A stretch of 28,567 nucleotides of DNA, taken from NCBI GenBank assembly GCA_021851985.1, contig JAJZOS010000001.1, forward strand, positions 1 to 28,567, read 5' to 3'. Below, in pieces: positions 1 to 8,583 of the stretch (positions within the stretch are counted from its first letter, which is position 1; every line of letters begins with the position of its first letter). The notes below the pieces were generated by a model that saw only the letters and a list, made by a program, of their open reading frames with translations, searched no databases and was not told the DNA's origin. This DNA comes from Microcaldota archaeon (GTDB lineage Archaea > Micrarchaeota > Micrarchaeia > Micrarchaeales > CABMGC01). The position numbers were made by a program, and so were the translations under genes.

Positions 1-862
1 CCTGGGGAGCGCCATAACTGCCATTACTATGCATATAGGCTATATAGTATAATTGTGGGGCAATAGCTGCAAGAAATATTATGGCTGCGAACGGCAGCCT
101 GTGCATCTGTTTGCGCTTCATAATCCTGGATATAGAACTTCGCTCTTCGTATATTATGAGTAATGCGAATATTGGAACCAAAAGCACTGCCTCAATGCGT
201 ATATATACGGCAATTGATAGCGCAGAAAGGAAGAATGCTTTTGTATATGGATTTTTCTTATTTTTGTATATCACAAAGGCAAAAAAAGCCAGAGTGGTGA
301 ACATCATGAATCCCATATTTGTAACTGCTTGGGTTCTTGACCATATGAATAGCTCTGGTAGCATGGCGAAAATCACTGCAGATGCCACTCCGGCCCGCCT
401 GCCAAACATTACAGAACCCGTAAGAAAGACCAAAAGTATTGATAATGCTCCAACTGCAAGCTCAAAGTAATACGCAGTGGTTGTGTTTGCGCCAAATGCA
501 GCAAATGCGATCGCAATGTAGAAGGAGTATTCTGCCGGATCATGATAAAGTTGGCCCAACAGGCACGGACTTGCATATGCATAACCATACTGACACCACA
601 ACGCATTGCCATTATGCAGTATGTTAAGCGCAATGCCCTGGTATATACTTTCATCAAAATAAAGTTGACTGACAGGGTGCACAAAAAGTAGAGAAAATGC
701 TACAAAAAACGCCATTATAGCGATTGTACAGAAAAGGGAGTATGAATCCACATTTCCTGAAAGGGCTTTTGCTAAGTGCTTCCTAGAATAATAGACAGAT
801 AATAAAAGACTGGCGAGGAGCAGAGAGTAGAGAATGGTAAAAATATAGCCTATGATTAGCAT
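1..862 (-). CDS. GT-C type membrane glycosyltransferase (PMT/ArnT-like), C-terminus outside window
   Basis: I translated this frame by hand; it is open from an ATG at 862 to the window edge (287 codons), so the protein is incomplete. It is very hydrophobic, with about eight candidate membrane helices. After the second helix there is a loop reading LYFDESIYQGIALNILHNG, whose Asp70-Glu71 fits the acidic motif in the first extracytoplasmic loop of GT-C enzymes such as protein mannosyltransferases and ArnT. Members move a sugar from a polyprenyl-phosphate carrier to an acceptor outside the membrane. Donor and acceptor cannot be read from this part. The ATG lies about 24 bases from the centre of a TATA-like palindrome, which suits a leaderless mRNA. 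The gene is divergent from the mevalonate cluster. Another polytopic GT family remains possible. Confidence 0.75.
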   Translation of the reverse strand, partial: MLIIGYIFTILYSLLLASLLLSVYYSRKHLAKALSGNVDSYSLFCTIAIMAFFVAFSLLFVHPVSQLYFDESIYQGIALNILHNGNALWCQYGYAYASPCLLGQLYHDPAEYSFYIAIAFAAFGANTTTAYYFELAVGALSILLVFLTGSVMFGRRAGVASAVIFAMLPELFIWSRTQAVTNMGFMMFTTLAFFAFVIYKNKKNPYTKAFFLSALSIAVYIRIEAVLLVPIFALLIIYEERSSISRIMKRKQMHRLPFAAIIFLAAIAPQLYYIAYMHSNGSYGAPQ

Positions 863-878
863 GTTTCGTATTATACCG

Positions 879-892
879 CTTAAATATTTAAG
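879..892. promoter_or_regulatory. Palindromic TATA box shared by divergent genes
   Basis: The 14-base perfect palindrome cttaaatatttaag lies between the glycosyltransferase (start 862, minus) and the mevalonate decarboxylase (start 928, plus). Its centre is about 24 bases from the minus-strand ATG and about 42 from the plus-strand ATG. One element could therefore serve a leaderless minus transcript and a plus transcript with a leader of roughly 15 bases. No other good TATA candidate is visible in the 65-base gap. Confidence 0.5.
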
Positions 893-927
893 GATAATGC
901 CAATCGTCGTCAGACTCAGAAAGATAT

Positions 928-2028
928 ATGAATTTGCAATATGAGGTAATAACGGCAGATGCTATGGTCCATCTTGATAGGGTTTTTACTGCGGAAGGAT
1001 CCCCAAATATAGCATTCATAAAATACTGGGGGAAAAGAAACGATAAGTTAGTTCTGCCTTATAATTCCTCGATAAGCATGACATTTGCGCATGAGGCGAT
1101 GCGCACGGTAACAAGCATCTTGTTCACTAAAAAGCTAAAAAATGATGTTTTCTATCTTGATGGACAGAAACAGAATCTTGAAAACAAGGATACAGCAGAA
1201 AGGTTTGCAGTACTGGATATACTAAGATCTGCTGCAAAAACCGAGGCGAAGGCGCTGGTAGTATCTAAAAATTACTTTCCTACAGCCAGCGGACTTGCAT
1301 CAAGCGCGTCTGGAATTGCAACGTTGGTGTTTGCAGCAAATGCTGCACTGGAAATTGGGCTTAATGAGAAGGAAATGTCAATAATTGCGCGGCAGGGAAG
1401 CGGCAGCGCATGCAGAAGCTTGTTTGGGGGAATCGTGGTATGGAAGGCGGGAAAACGCACTGATGGAAAGGATTCATTTGCAGTACAGGTTTTTGAAAGA
1501 GATTACTGGCCGGAGATTATCGATAATATTGTAGTTGTGTCGCAGGACAAGAAAAAAACCCCGTCAAGATTAGGGATGAGGCAGACAGTAAACACAAATC
1601 CGCTGTTCGGAGTGAGAACATTGTCAGCCGAAAGAAGGCTGAAACTTTTTAAGGAATCATATAGAAGGAGGGACATATCGGGTATTGCTGCACATATGAT
1701 GGCGGATAGCAATGAGATGCATGCATTGATGCTTAGCACTGTGCCTTCGATAAGATATCTTAATCCAATATCGTATTCGCTTATGGATGCTGTAGAAGAG
1801 TTAAATGAAAATGAAGGCAAGATAATTGCAGGCTATACGTTCGATGCAGGACCCAACGCCAACATAGTTACAGTAAACAAATACCAAAAAAAAGTGATGG
1901 ATATGCTTAAGCAATTCAAAGAGAAAGGATCCGTGATTTACATAAAAACTTCGCGTGTTGGAGATGGGCCGAAATTGCTTGGCGCTGAATACTCCATGAT
2001 AAACGAGGATATGCTCAGACCGCGGTAA
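928..2028 (+). CDS. mvaD: Diphosphomevalonate decarboxylase
   Basis: This enzyme performs the ATP-dependent decarboxylation of mevalonate 5-diphosphate to isopentenyl diphosphate in the cytoplasm. The GHMP-superfamily signatures are present: NIAFIKYWGKR at residues 27-37 followed by LPYNSSIS, the phosphate loop GLASSASG at 122-129, and GSGSACRSLFGG with the conserved Arg163. TFDAGPN contains Asp306, the position of the catalytic Asp in yeast and human enzymes. Keeping both Arg and Asp argues for a true decarboxylase, not the Thermoplasma mevalonate 3-kinase, which lacks the Asp. At 366 aa it is somewhat longer than usual; the ATG at 964 would shorten the N-terminal tail to a more typical length and is an alternative start. 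It is followed after 4 bases by phosphomevalonate kinase, surely as one transcript. Confidence 0.93.
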   Translation: MNLQYEVITADAMVHLDRVFTAEGSPNIAFIKYWGKRNDKLVLPYNSSISMTFAHEAMRTVTSILFTKKLKNDVFYLDGQKQNLENKDTAERFAVLDILRSAAKTEAKALVVSKNYFPTASGLASSASGIATLVFAANAALEIGLNEKEMSIIARQGSGSACRSLFGGIVVWKAGKRTDGKDSFAVQVFERDYWPEIIDNIVVVSQDKKKTPSRLGMRQTVNTNPLFGVRTLSAERRLKLFKESYRRRDISGIAAHMMADSNEMHALMLSTVPSIRYLNPISYSLMDAVEELNENEGKIIAGYTFDAGPNANIVTVNKYQKKVMDMLKQFKEKGSVIYIKTSRVGDGPKLLGAEYSMINEDMLRPR

Positions 2029-2032
2029 TATT

Positions 2033-3178
2033 ATGCAGTATGACTCAATTGCAAGCGCGCCTGGAAAAATACTTTGGCTTGGAGGATATTCTGTGCTTGA
2101 ACGGCCCAATATAGGATTAGTTACAACAGTCGACGCGCATGTTGCAACCAGTATCAGATTAAGGAAGGATGCTTCAGTAAGCTTTCATGCGCCGCAGTTG
2201 AATGCGTATGCAGAAGGAAGAATGGAACGGGACGGGATTATAAGAGCAACGGTGGACTCGAAACTCGGCCTTTTGAAAATAGCGGCAGAGGTAACGGCAA
2301 GATACGCAGCGGTACTTGGAATTAAGCCGATGGGGATGGATGTTTACACCCACAACGATCCGCAATTTTCATATGAATATTCAGGGGGCAGGATTGCGAA
2401 GAGCGGGCTTGGGAGCAGCGCTGCAGTCACTGTAGCCACGATATATTCGATTATGAATGCTTATGGATTGGATCCTTATGAACATGATTCATTACACAAA
2501 CTTGCACATATAGCGCATAGCATAGCTACAGGAAAAGTGGGTAGCGGATTTGATATAGCGGCGGCAGTATACGGAAGCATCATCTATACAAGATACTCGC
2601 CAAAGATATTAGATGCCATATCATCCGGATATGAAAATGGTGATCTTCAGGGCATAATAAAAAAGAAGTGGGATTATAGGATAGAAAAATTTGTGTTGCC
2701 TGCATTATTTAAGATGCTGTTTGCCAACTTTGTGGGCACTGGCATGGTTACAACAAGGGCAATAGGCGGCGTATCAAAATTCAAGGAAGAGAATCCTTTG
2801 GAATACAAGAAATTGGTCAGGATGATGAATGATGAGAATATTAAAGCTGTAAACGAGCTTAGATCAATAAACAATGGAAATGATGAAGAAAGGGATCTTG
2901 AGGGGCTTAGATTGGCATTTGACAGAGGAAGAGAACTTGCAAAGGAGCTCGGAGTATTGAGCGGGATTGGAATAGAAGACGACGATCTTTCGGACCTTAT
3001 AAAGGAGAGCGAGGACAGAGGCGCATTAGTGGCAAAACTTCCAGGAGCAGGAGGCAGAGACGCTATTGCTGCATTAGCAACGGGAAATGCGGAGCTTAGG
3101 AAGCTTAGAAAATTCTGGTCTGCAAAAAAAACAATGCATATACTCAATGTTAAAATTTCTAATAAAGGAGTTTTGTGA
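2033..3178 (+). CDS. Phosphomevalonate kinase (eukaryote/Sulfolobales type)
   Basis: This is a GHMP kinase that phosphorylates mevalonate 5-phosphate to the 5-diphosphate, the substrate of the gene just upstream. The N-terminus reads SAPGKILWLGGYSVLERPN, a hallmark of the ERG8-like phosphomevalonate kinases. The glycine-rich ATP loop KSGLGSSAAVT follows near residues 123-133, then KVGSGFDIAAAVYG, and the C-terminal motif KLPGAGGRDAIAAL near 335-348. Length (381 aa) suits the family. The ATG lies 4 bases after the decarboxylase stop, which implies coupled expression. Most archaea lack this enzyme and use other lower routes, so its presence beside a genuine decarboxylase is notable. The exact substrate rests on family resemblance and context. 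Confidence 0.88.
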   Translation: MQYDSIASAPGKILWLGGYSVLERPNIGLVTTVDAHVATSIRLRKDASVSFHAPQLNAYAEGRMERDGIIRATVDSKLGLLKIAAEVTARYAAVLGIKPMGMDVYTHNDPQFSYEYSGGRIAKSGLGSSAAVTVATIYSIMNAYGLDPYEHDSLHKLAHIAHSIATGKVGSGFDIAAAVYGSIIYTRYSPKILDAISSGYENGDLQGIIKKKWDYRIEKFVLPALFKMLFANFVGTGMVTTRAIGGVSKFKEENPLEYKKLVRMMNDENIKAVNELRSINNGNDEERDLEGLRLAFDRGRELAKELGVLSGIGIEDDDLSDLIKESEDRGALVAKLPGAGGRDAIAALATGNAELRKLRKFWSAKKTMHILNVKISNKGVL

Positions 3179-3225
3179 TTCCACTTACATAAAAATGAAG
3201 CACCGTAAAAAGTATCTTTAAAATT

Positions 3226-4263
3226 TTATCTTCTCAAATACTTTTTTGCCCCAGAGTAATCTATTTTTACTTGGAATGGCCTGAAGCCTTTTTTCTTAAG
3301 CCTAGACATAGCAGTTTTGATTCCGCTTTTTTTAAGTATAGCTATGGCTATTCCTCCGCCTCCGCCGCCGCTTAGTTTTGCGCCTAATGCTCCAGAGTCT
3401 TTGCATATTGAAACTGCACTATCAAGCCCTTTGCTAGACACGCCAAGATCCCTTAACAGATTATGGTCCAGATACATAAGCCTTCCGAGTTCGCCGATAT
3501 TTCCTTCCTTTATGGCCTTTACTCCATTAAGCGAGCACTCATTTATTGACTTAAGTATCTTTGACGTAGTTTTCATATCGTTTTTGTATAGTTGTGCAAC
3601 ATGGCCTACAGTTTGAGCCGTGCTCTTTTTGGGGCCAGTATCTATCACCAGCAGATTTATTCTTGTTTTGGATTTGATGTTCTTTGCGCCAACCTTCGAA
3701 CCGAACATGGTATATCCGCCATAATACGAAGTGCTCACATCTATTCTTCCTGCATTATCATTTCTGTGTATTATCCTCTCTCCGTCCCTTGCCACATCTA
3801 TTATATTATCATCTCCAATCCATTTCCTGCCGCTCACAAGCGACAGTGTAAAGGCAGTGGATAGCGCGGCGCTGCTTGCCATGCCTTTCTGCATTGGAAT
3901 ATCTGAATAAAGAGTGACTGATTGCCTGGTAACTTCTATGCCAAATTCGCATGCAAGCCGTGCGGCAATGGTAGCAAACGGGAGCAGGTCCCTGTCTATC
4001 TCTGAATCATTTATGTATGAAGCTATGTCTTTTCTTGATTTGTATTGCTTATATATTTCTGAAAGCTCCCCGTAAGACAGTTTACCGTGCATATTCACCG
4101 TAGGAAACCCTATATGCAGTGCATCGTCCCTTGCTTTGAATTTTGCGGCTTTTGCATGCCTGTCTATACCGATTGCAACTGAAAGATAACCATATACAAC
4201 GGCGTGCTCACCAAGAAGCTTAAGCACCCCCGGTGCCTTAATAACCGTAATAATACCACACAA
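3226..4263 (-). CDS. mvk: Mevalonate kinase
   Basis: This enzyme phosphorylates mevalonate on the 5-hydroxyl, the first kinase step of the pathway completed by the two genes it faces. GHMP motifs are clear: KAPGVLKLLGEHAVVYGY at the N-terminus, MQKGMASSAALSTAF as the phosphate loop, NAGRIDVSTSYYGG carrying the probable catalytic Asp, and KLSGGGGGGIAIAI near the C-terminus. GEHAVVYG is typical of mevalonate kinase, not phosphomevalonate kinase. No ATG precedes the first motif in frame. The longest frame begins with TTG at 4263, nine residues before APG; an ATT a few codons later cannot be excluded. The gene converges on phosphomevalonate kinase with a 47-base gap and is divergent from deoxyhypusine synthase. 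Confidence 0.92.
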   Translation of the reverse strand: MCGIITVIKAPGVLKLLGEHAVVYGYLSVAIGIDRHAKAAKFKARDDALHIGFPTVNMHGKLSYGELSEIYKQYKSRKDIASYINDSEIDRDLLPFATIAARLACEFGIEVTRQSVTLYSDIPMQKGMASSAALSTAFTLSLVSGRKWIGDDNIIDVARDGERIIHRNDNAGRIDVSTSYYGGYTMFGSKVGAKNIKSKTRINLLVIDTGPKKSTAQTVGHVAQLYKNDMKTTSKILKSINECSLNGVKAIKEGNIGELGRLMYLDHNLLRDLGVSSKGLDSAVSICKDSGALGAKLSGGGGGGIAIAILKKSGIKTAMSRLKKKGFRPFQVKIDYSGAKKYLRR

Positions 4264-4316
4264 TTAATATTTATATAGCTCAATTATTAATTTTATCTTT
4301 ATATGCGTATGGTTTT
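4264..4316. promoter_or_regulatory. Divergent promoter region, mevalonate kinase / deoxyhypusine synthase
   Basis: The 53-base gap is almost wholly A/T. On the minus strand there are two TATA candidates for mevalonate kinase: atataaag (about 4297-4304), which would start transcription near 4276, and tatataaata (about 4268-4277), which would start it near 4246, inside the annotated frame. On the plus strand taattttat (4288-4296) lies about 25 bases from the ATG at 4317 and would give a leaderless deoxyhypusine synthase mRNA. Confidence 0.45.
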
Positions 4317-5267
4317 ATGCAGACATCCAAAAAAGACCTGTTGAAAAAACACGTAAAGGATATACGCCTCTCTAAAAGAATGACTGTGAGGCAGCTTATA
4401 GATTCGCAGCGAAGCGTAGGCGGATTCTCGGCGCAGAGCATGGTTGATGGAATAGATATAGTGTCAAAAATGCTGAATGACAAAAAATCGTTCAACTTTC
4501 TTTCCTTCCCTGCAGACATAATATCCACAGGCCTCCGCGGTATGATAGCAGACTCGGTCAAATATTTTGATGCGATAGTCACCACAGGAGGTACATTAGA
4601 CCATGACCTGGCAAAGTCGTCAGGCGGAAAGTATAGCATAGGAAAATTTGACGTGGATGATGCAAAACTCAAAGATATGAACATATACAGACTTGGGAAC
4701 GTATTCATAGGCAGCGAGCAGTATGGACTAGCCGTAGAAAAATATTTCAATGAGATAATGGAAGATATCTATAATTCCCCTGATTATAAAAAAGAGTACA
4801 GCGCCAGCGAATTGGCATGGGAGTTTGGGAAGAGGATAAAGGATGATAGATCAATATTAAGGCAGGCTTACCTGAACAACATACCCATATACAATCCGGG
4901 AATACTTGATGGTGCATTCGGAACGCAGCTTACCCTATTCTCGCAGGACCATGAATTTAAGCTCAACTTGATAAAGGACGAACTGGCATTAAGCAATGTA
5001 TCTTTTGACAACAAGACTACAGGAGCGCTTATGCTCGGAGGCGGGATAAGTAAGCACCACGTGATATGGTGGAATCAATTCAAAGGGGGGCTGGACTATG
5101 CAGTATACATAACCACAGCATCGCAATATGACGGAAGCCTCTCCGGTGCAAGACTTACTGAAGCAGTATCATGGGGCAAGGTAAAGCCTAACGCAAAATA
5201 TGTCACGATAGATGGCGACATTACCATAATACTTCCTATAATGTTTTCATATCTTGAGTTGCTGTAA
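4317..5267 (+). CDS. dys: Deoxyhypusine synthase
   Basis: This enzyme transfers the aminobutyl group of spermidine to a lysine of translation factor aIF5A, the first step of hypusine formation, using NAD. Hallmarks visible are VGGFSAQ near residue 38, the nucleotide-site segment DAIVTTGGTLDHDLAK, the segment NIPIYNPGILDGAFG, and LGGGISKHHVIWWNQF, in which Lys246 fits the catalytic lysine that carries the enzyme-imine intermediate. The segment ITTASQYDGSLSGA follows, also as expected. At 316 aa the length is normal. The ATG at 4317 lies about 25 bases from a TATA-like stretch, so a leaderless message is likely. The aIF5A gene is not in the window. The next gene begins one base after the stop. 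Confidence 0.95.
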   Translation: MQTSKKDLLKKHVKDIRLSKRMTVRQLIDSQRSVGGFSAQSMVDGIDIVSKMLNDKKSFNFLSFPADIISTGLRGMIADSVKYFDAIVTTGGTLDHDLAKSSGGKYSIGKFDVDDAKLKDMNIYRLGNVFIGSEQYGLAVEKYFNEIMEDIYNSPDYKKEYSASELAWEFGKRIKDDRSILRQAYLNNIPIYNPGILDGAFGTQLTLFSQDHEFKLNLIKDELALSNVSFDNKTTGALMLGGGISKHHVIWWNQFKGGLDYAVYITTASQYDGSLSGARLTEAVSWGKVKPNAKYVTIDGDITIILPIMFSYLELL

Positions 5268-5268
5268 A

Positions 5269-6672
5269 ATGCAAAACAAAAAGAATGTAATTTTCATAAT
5301 GTTAGACACTCTGAGAGCCGACATACTCAAACTTTATGGCGGAAGCTTGAAGCTGAATAATATAGATAGAATAGCGCAATACGGCAGGGTATATGATATG
5401 GCACTAGCGCCCGGAACATACACACTGCCTTCGCATCTGTCCCTATTCTTAGGAAAGAGGCCATTGAGGATAAAAAGCCTTAAGGCATCTGGATTTAAAT
5501 CAAGCGACATAATGACGGATCCATTCGCCAGGAAATCGAAATATATACAAGGAGAGATTACACTTGCCGGCATGATGTGCGCATTTGGATATAATTCTGC
5601 GCTGTTCTCCAACAATCCGTTCTTATCGGATTATACCGGCCTAACGGACGGATTCTCTTATTCAAGCAATCTGTTCATAGACAAAATGCTCGAATCAAAC
5701 AGAGCCCATGTGAAAGCGATACTTAAGCTTATAGAGAATGACAGGGTAAGAAAGAGCCTCATAGACATTGCATGCATGGCTTCTTTGCCCATGACCAAGG
5801 ACATGCTTGATTCGACATACATGAAACTGCGAAAGAAACTAAACTTCTACTTTTCTAAAGAATACGGTTATTACAATCTGGACAAAGGCGCTGAAGAAAC
5901 CAATAGACAAATTTTGGAGTATGCGAAAACGAATAAATCAACACGCAATTTCATATTCGTAAATTATATGGAAGGGCATGAAGGCTATCCTACTGATATG
6001 GTGACCAAAAAGTACGTAGAGCAGGACAAATGGTTATACATGATTGGAAAATCAGATTTGGAGGATATAAAGCATGTTATGGAGGCGTATTTTCGCAGAA
6101 TACGCTATCTTGATTCAGAAATAGGCAAAACCATGGACATACTGAAAAAAAGCGGATTGCTAGATGATAGCACTGTAATAATAACGAGCGACCATGGACA
6201 GGGCTTTATGGAACATGGACAAATGTTTCATAACATACACCCGTACAACGAGGTCATACATGTGCCGCTCATTATTGCCGATTTTGAATCCGGAAAGCAG
6301 ATAAACTGCAAGCAGAGGATAGAAAACCCATTCAGCATTATGAACCTTAACCAGATGATAGCCGGTAAATTTGATCAGAATCACGCTCCGCTCGTATGCG
6401 ACCACGTTGGCATAACCGAAGTGTGGGACTCGTACCTATTAAACAAAATAAAAGGAAGGTCAAAATCCGCTAAGGACATATTGAAAAAAAAGAAGGAGCT
6501 AGACATGCAAGCCACTGCGATAATTGGCAAAAGGTACAAACTAATGCATTTTTACGGACTAAGAAAAGATGAGCTCTATGACATCACGGCAGACCCTTAT
6601 GAAACGCACGACATAATAGACAGCAAGAGGGATATTGCACACTCACTTCTTGCATACAATAACATTTTGTAG
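5269..6672 (+). CDS. Sulfatase-like hydrolase, alkaline phosphatase superfamily
   Basis: The fold is that of the sulfatase/phosphatase superfamily. Near the N-terminus, FIMLDTLRAD supplies the first metal ligand (Asp13). Then comes TYTLPSHLSLFLG, in which Thr52 occupies the place of the sulfatase nucleophile (C/S-x-P-S-R). The second metal cluster TSDHGQGFMEHGQ has Asp308-His309, and the end shows LYDITADPYETHDI, common in this family. The lack of Cys or Ser at the nucleophile site means no formylglycine can form, so hydrolysis of phosphate-type esters is as likely as sulfate esters. No signal peptide is visible, so it is probably cytoplasmic. The substrate is unknown. I chose the ATG at 5269, one base after the deoxyhypusine synthase stop; a longer frame begins at TTG 5254. 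Confidence 0.85.
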   Translation: MQNKKNVIFIMLDTLRADILKLYGGSLKLNNIDRIAQYGRVYDMALAPGTYTLPSHLSLFLGKRPLRIKSLKASGFKSSDIMTDPFARKSKYIQGEITLAGMMCAFGYNSALFSNNPFLSDYTGLTDGFSYSSNLFIDKMLESNRAHVKAILKLIENDRVRKSLIDIACMASLPMTKDMLDSTYMKLRKKLNFYFSKEYGYYNLDKGAEETNRQILEYAKTNKSTRNFIFVNYMEGHEGYPTDMVTKKYVEQDKWLYMIGKSDLEDIKHVMEAYFRRIRYLDSEIGKTMDILKKSGLLDDSTVIITSDHGQGFMEHGQMFHNIHPYNEVIHVPLIIADFESGKQINCKQRIENPFSIMNLNQMIAGKFDQNHAPLVCDHVGITEVWDSYLLNKIKGRSKSAKDILKKKKELDMQATAIIGKRYKLMHFYGLRKDELYDITADPYETHDIIDSKRDIAHSLLAYNNIL

Positions 6673-6675
6673 GAT

Positions 6676-7269
6676 TTATACGCCCTTAATTATGTCATAT
6701 ATGGTTATTATGCCAATTGCCTTGCCGTTTTCCACGATAATGACTGCTCCTGAAGATTCCAGAAGGGGTCTGAGAAGCGATACGGACATGTCCTTGGTTA
6801 TCTGCGGGAGCGGGCCCTTCATTATGGAAAGAATCTGTCTTCTTTTCGCAGCTTCCGGATTCTGCGATAGTATGCCAAGCAAATCCCTCTGGTACACGGT
6901 ACCTATTACACGCATGTTATTATCCAGCACAGGAAGCTGTGGAAAATCATAATGTTTGAATTTTTCTATCGTATGGGATATTTTTTCATAAGGCTTGGCA
7001 TAAACTATTCTCTTATGCATTATGCTCTTTGATTTCTTTTCCAGATGATCAGACCCTGGTTTTGCATTGCAGCTCCTAAGTGCTTCCATAACGCGGAATA
7101 CGGTTGCATAGCTTGGGTTCAATGCGCTTATATCGCGTTCTAGCCGTGCAATAGTACTCTGACTTAGACCACACACGGTGGCAAGCTCCTGCTGGCTCAA
7201 TCCACACGCACTTCTTAAGCTGCGTATGTCCGAGGATATTTCTTCGGGGCTTGGAATCTCATTAGCCAT
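6676..7269 (-). CDS. HTH-CBS transcriptional regulator
   Basis: The protein has an XRE-type helix-turn-helix at about residues 14-66 (CGLSQQELATVCGLSQSTIA is the two-helix core), a short linker, and two CBS motifs at about 82-135 and 145-197 (PQLPVLDNNMRVIGTVYQRD; GAVIIVENGKAIGIITIYD). CBS pairs commonly bind adenosyl ligands such as AMP, ATP or SAM. The architecture matches the archaeal COG3620 group of predicted regulators. It is divergent from SAM synthetase, so sensing SAM or an adenine nucleotide and controlling that gene is a reasonable inference, not a demonstrated fact. A TATA-like element about 25 bases ahead of the ATG suggests a leaderless transcript. The stop lies 3 bases from that of the converging hydrolase. 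Confidence 0.88.
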   Translation of the reverse strand: MANEIPSPEEISSDIRSLRSACGLSQQELATVCGLSQSTIARLERDISALNPSYATVFRVMEALRSCNAKPGSDHLEKKSKSIMHKRIVYAKPYEKISHTIEKFKHYDFPQLPVLDNNMRVIGTVYQRDLLGILSQNPEAAKRRQILSIMKGPLPQITKDMSVSLLRPLLESSGAVIIVENGKAIGIITIYDIIKGV

Positions 7270-7366
7270 AATCTCATATTATTAACAATAATTTTATGCG
7301 TATTAATAATAGCTATATATTTATAAACATGCAGTGAGAATGTTTTGTAATACAATGTGGATTACT
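7270..7366. promoter_or_regulatory. Divergent promoter with operator-like palindromes (HTH-CBS / SAM synthetase)
   Basis: A perfect inverted repeat, attatt-aac-aataat, occupies 7278-7292 and overlaps the probable TATA box of the regulator (minus strand cataaaatta, about 7288-7298). A second short palindrome, tattaata, lies at 7301-7308. The plus-strand TATA box for SAM synthetase is tatatatttataaa at about 7314-7327, predicting a start near 7345. The first palindrome is well placed for autorepression by the HTH protein. A/T richness makes chance repeats likely, so the operator reading is tentative. Confidence 0.45.
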
Positions 7367-8575
7367 ATGAGAAATATATCGGTAAATGCACTTGGATCAC
7401 TGCCTGTTTCTGATCAGCAGATAGAATACGTAGAACGAAAGGGAATAGGCCACCCGGACAGCCTTATAGACGGAATAGTAGATGCAACAAGCCACGCATT
7501 ATGCAGGGAATATATCAAAAAATGCGATAACAGCATACTGCACCATAACGTTGATAAGGGACTGATAATAGGAGGGGCATCGAAAGCAACATTTGGAACT
7601 GGTAAAATAACAAAGAAGATAGAGGTAATAATTACTGGAAGAGCCACAGACAGATACAATAAAACCAGAATTGATGTCAATGACATAGCTAAAGAGGTTG
7701 CTATAGACTATTTGAAGAAAAACACCAGGTTCCTTGATGTCAAAAACGAGGTCACATTTGTATCTAAGATAGCTAAGGGAAGCTCTGACCTTACCGATAT
7801 TTTCGTAAGGAAGGGCGGGGCCAAGGCTCCGCTTGCAAATGACACTTCATTCGGTCTGGGATTTGCACCTTTCACTGACACCGAGAAACTTGTACTTGAA
7901 ACTGAAAGATACCTTAATAGCAAAAGATACAAGAGCGCAATGCCTTCAGTTGGCGAAGACATAAAGGTAATGGGATTGAGGGACGGCAAGGATATAACGC
8001 TTACAATAGCTATTGCATTCGTAGCAAAACTTGTGAAAAACATGGACAAATACATAAGCTACAAGGAGCGCGTGCGCCACGATGTGATCAAGTTTGCAGA
8101 AAAACTTTCAGGAAAGGAAGTGAAAGTACACATAAATGCGGCAGATCCGGAAGACAGCGATGCCGTATATCTCACAAAGTCGGGACTGAGCTGCGAAGCC
8201 GGGGATGATGGATCAGTGGGCAGGGGCAACCGGGTAAATGGGCTTATTACCCCATTCAGGCCTATGAGCCTCGAAGCGGCAGCAGGAAAGAATCCTGTAA
8301 ACCATATAGGCAAGATATATAACATACTAGCTACTGAAATAGCAAATGATATAGTAAGGGAATATCAAGGCATAAAAGTCTGCAATGTGGCAATACTTTC
8401 ACAGATAGGCAAAAGAATAGACAATCCACTCAACCTGAACATAGAACTGTCGACCGAAAGAGGCGTGAATTTTGACAGTCTTAGGTCAAAGGCAGCATAT
8501 GTAGCTGACAGAAGGCTTGAGGACATATCTGACTTCACTGTTGACATATCCCTGGGAAAATACAAAACTTTTTGA
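7367..8575 (+). CDS. mat: S-adenosylmethionine synthetase, archaeal type
   Basis: This enzyme makes S-adenosylmethionine from methionine and ATP. It belongs to the archaeal family (COG1812 type), which differs strongly in sequence from bacterial MetK. Family signatures are [16 protein letters not shown] near the N-terminus, [12 protein letters not shown], and [20 protein letters not shown] and [12 protein letters not shown] in the C-terminal half. The length (402 aa) is typical. I placed the start at the ATG of [10 protein letters not shown] because archaeal homologues begin MRNI. The frame could run back to GTG 7334, but that lies upstream of the transcription start predicted from the TATA box; ATG 7355 is a second option. 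The next gene starts 8 bases after the stop. Confidence 0.95.
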   Translation: MRNISVNALGSLPVSDQQIEYVERKGIGHPDSLIDGIVDATSHALCREYIKKCDNSILHHNVDKGLIIGGASKATFGTGKITKKIEVIITGRATDRYNKTRIDVNDIAKEVAIDYLKKNTRFLDVKNEVTFVSKIAKGSSDLTDIFVRKGGAKAPLANDTSFGLGFAPFTDTEKLVLETERYLNSKRYKSAMPSVGEDIKVMGLRDGKDITLTIAIAFVAKLVKNMDKYISYKERVRHDVIKFAEKLSGKEVKVHINAADPEDSDAVYLTKSGLSCEAGDDGSVGRGNRVNGLITPFRPMSLEAAAGKNPVNHIGKIYNILATEIANDIVREYQGIKVCNVAILSQIGKRIDNPLNLNIELSTERGVNFDSLRSKAAYVADRRLEDISDFTVDISLGKYKTF

Positions 8576-8583
8576 TTTGATTG

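Noticed and set aside
81..684. Several short open frames on both strands near the window start
   Set aside because: They are out-of-frame or antisense to the hydrophobic glycosyltransferase frame, which is continuous from 862 to 1 and has coherent helices.
2674..3147. 157-codon open frame on the minus strand
   Set aside because: Antisense to phosphomevalonate kinase, whose motifs are intact; Ser/Pro/Leu-rich composition without domain.
7334..7366. N-terminal extension of SAM synthetase from GTG 7334
   Set aside because: It lies upstream of the transcription start predicted from the TATA box, and archaeal homologues begin at MRNI.
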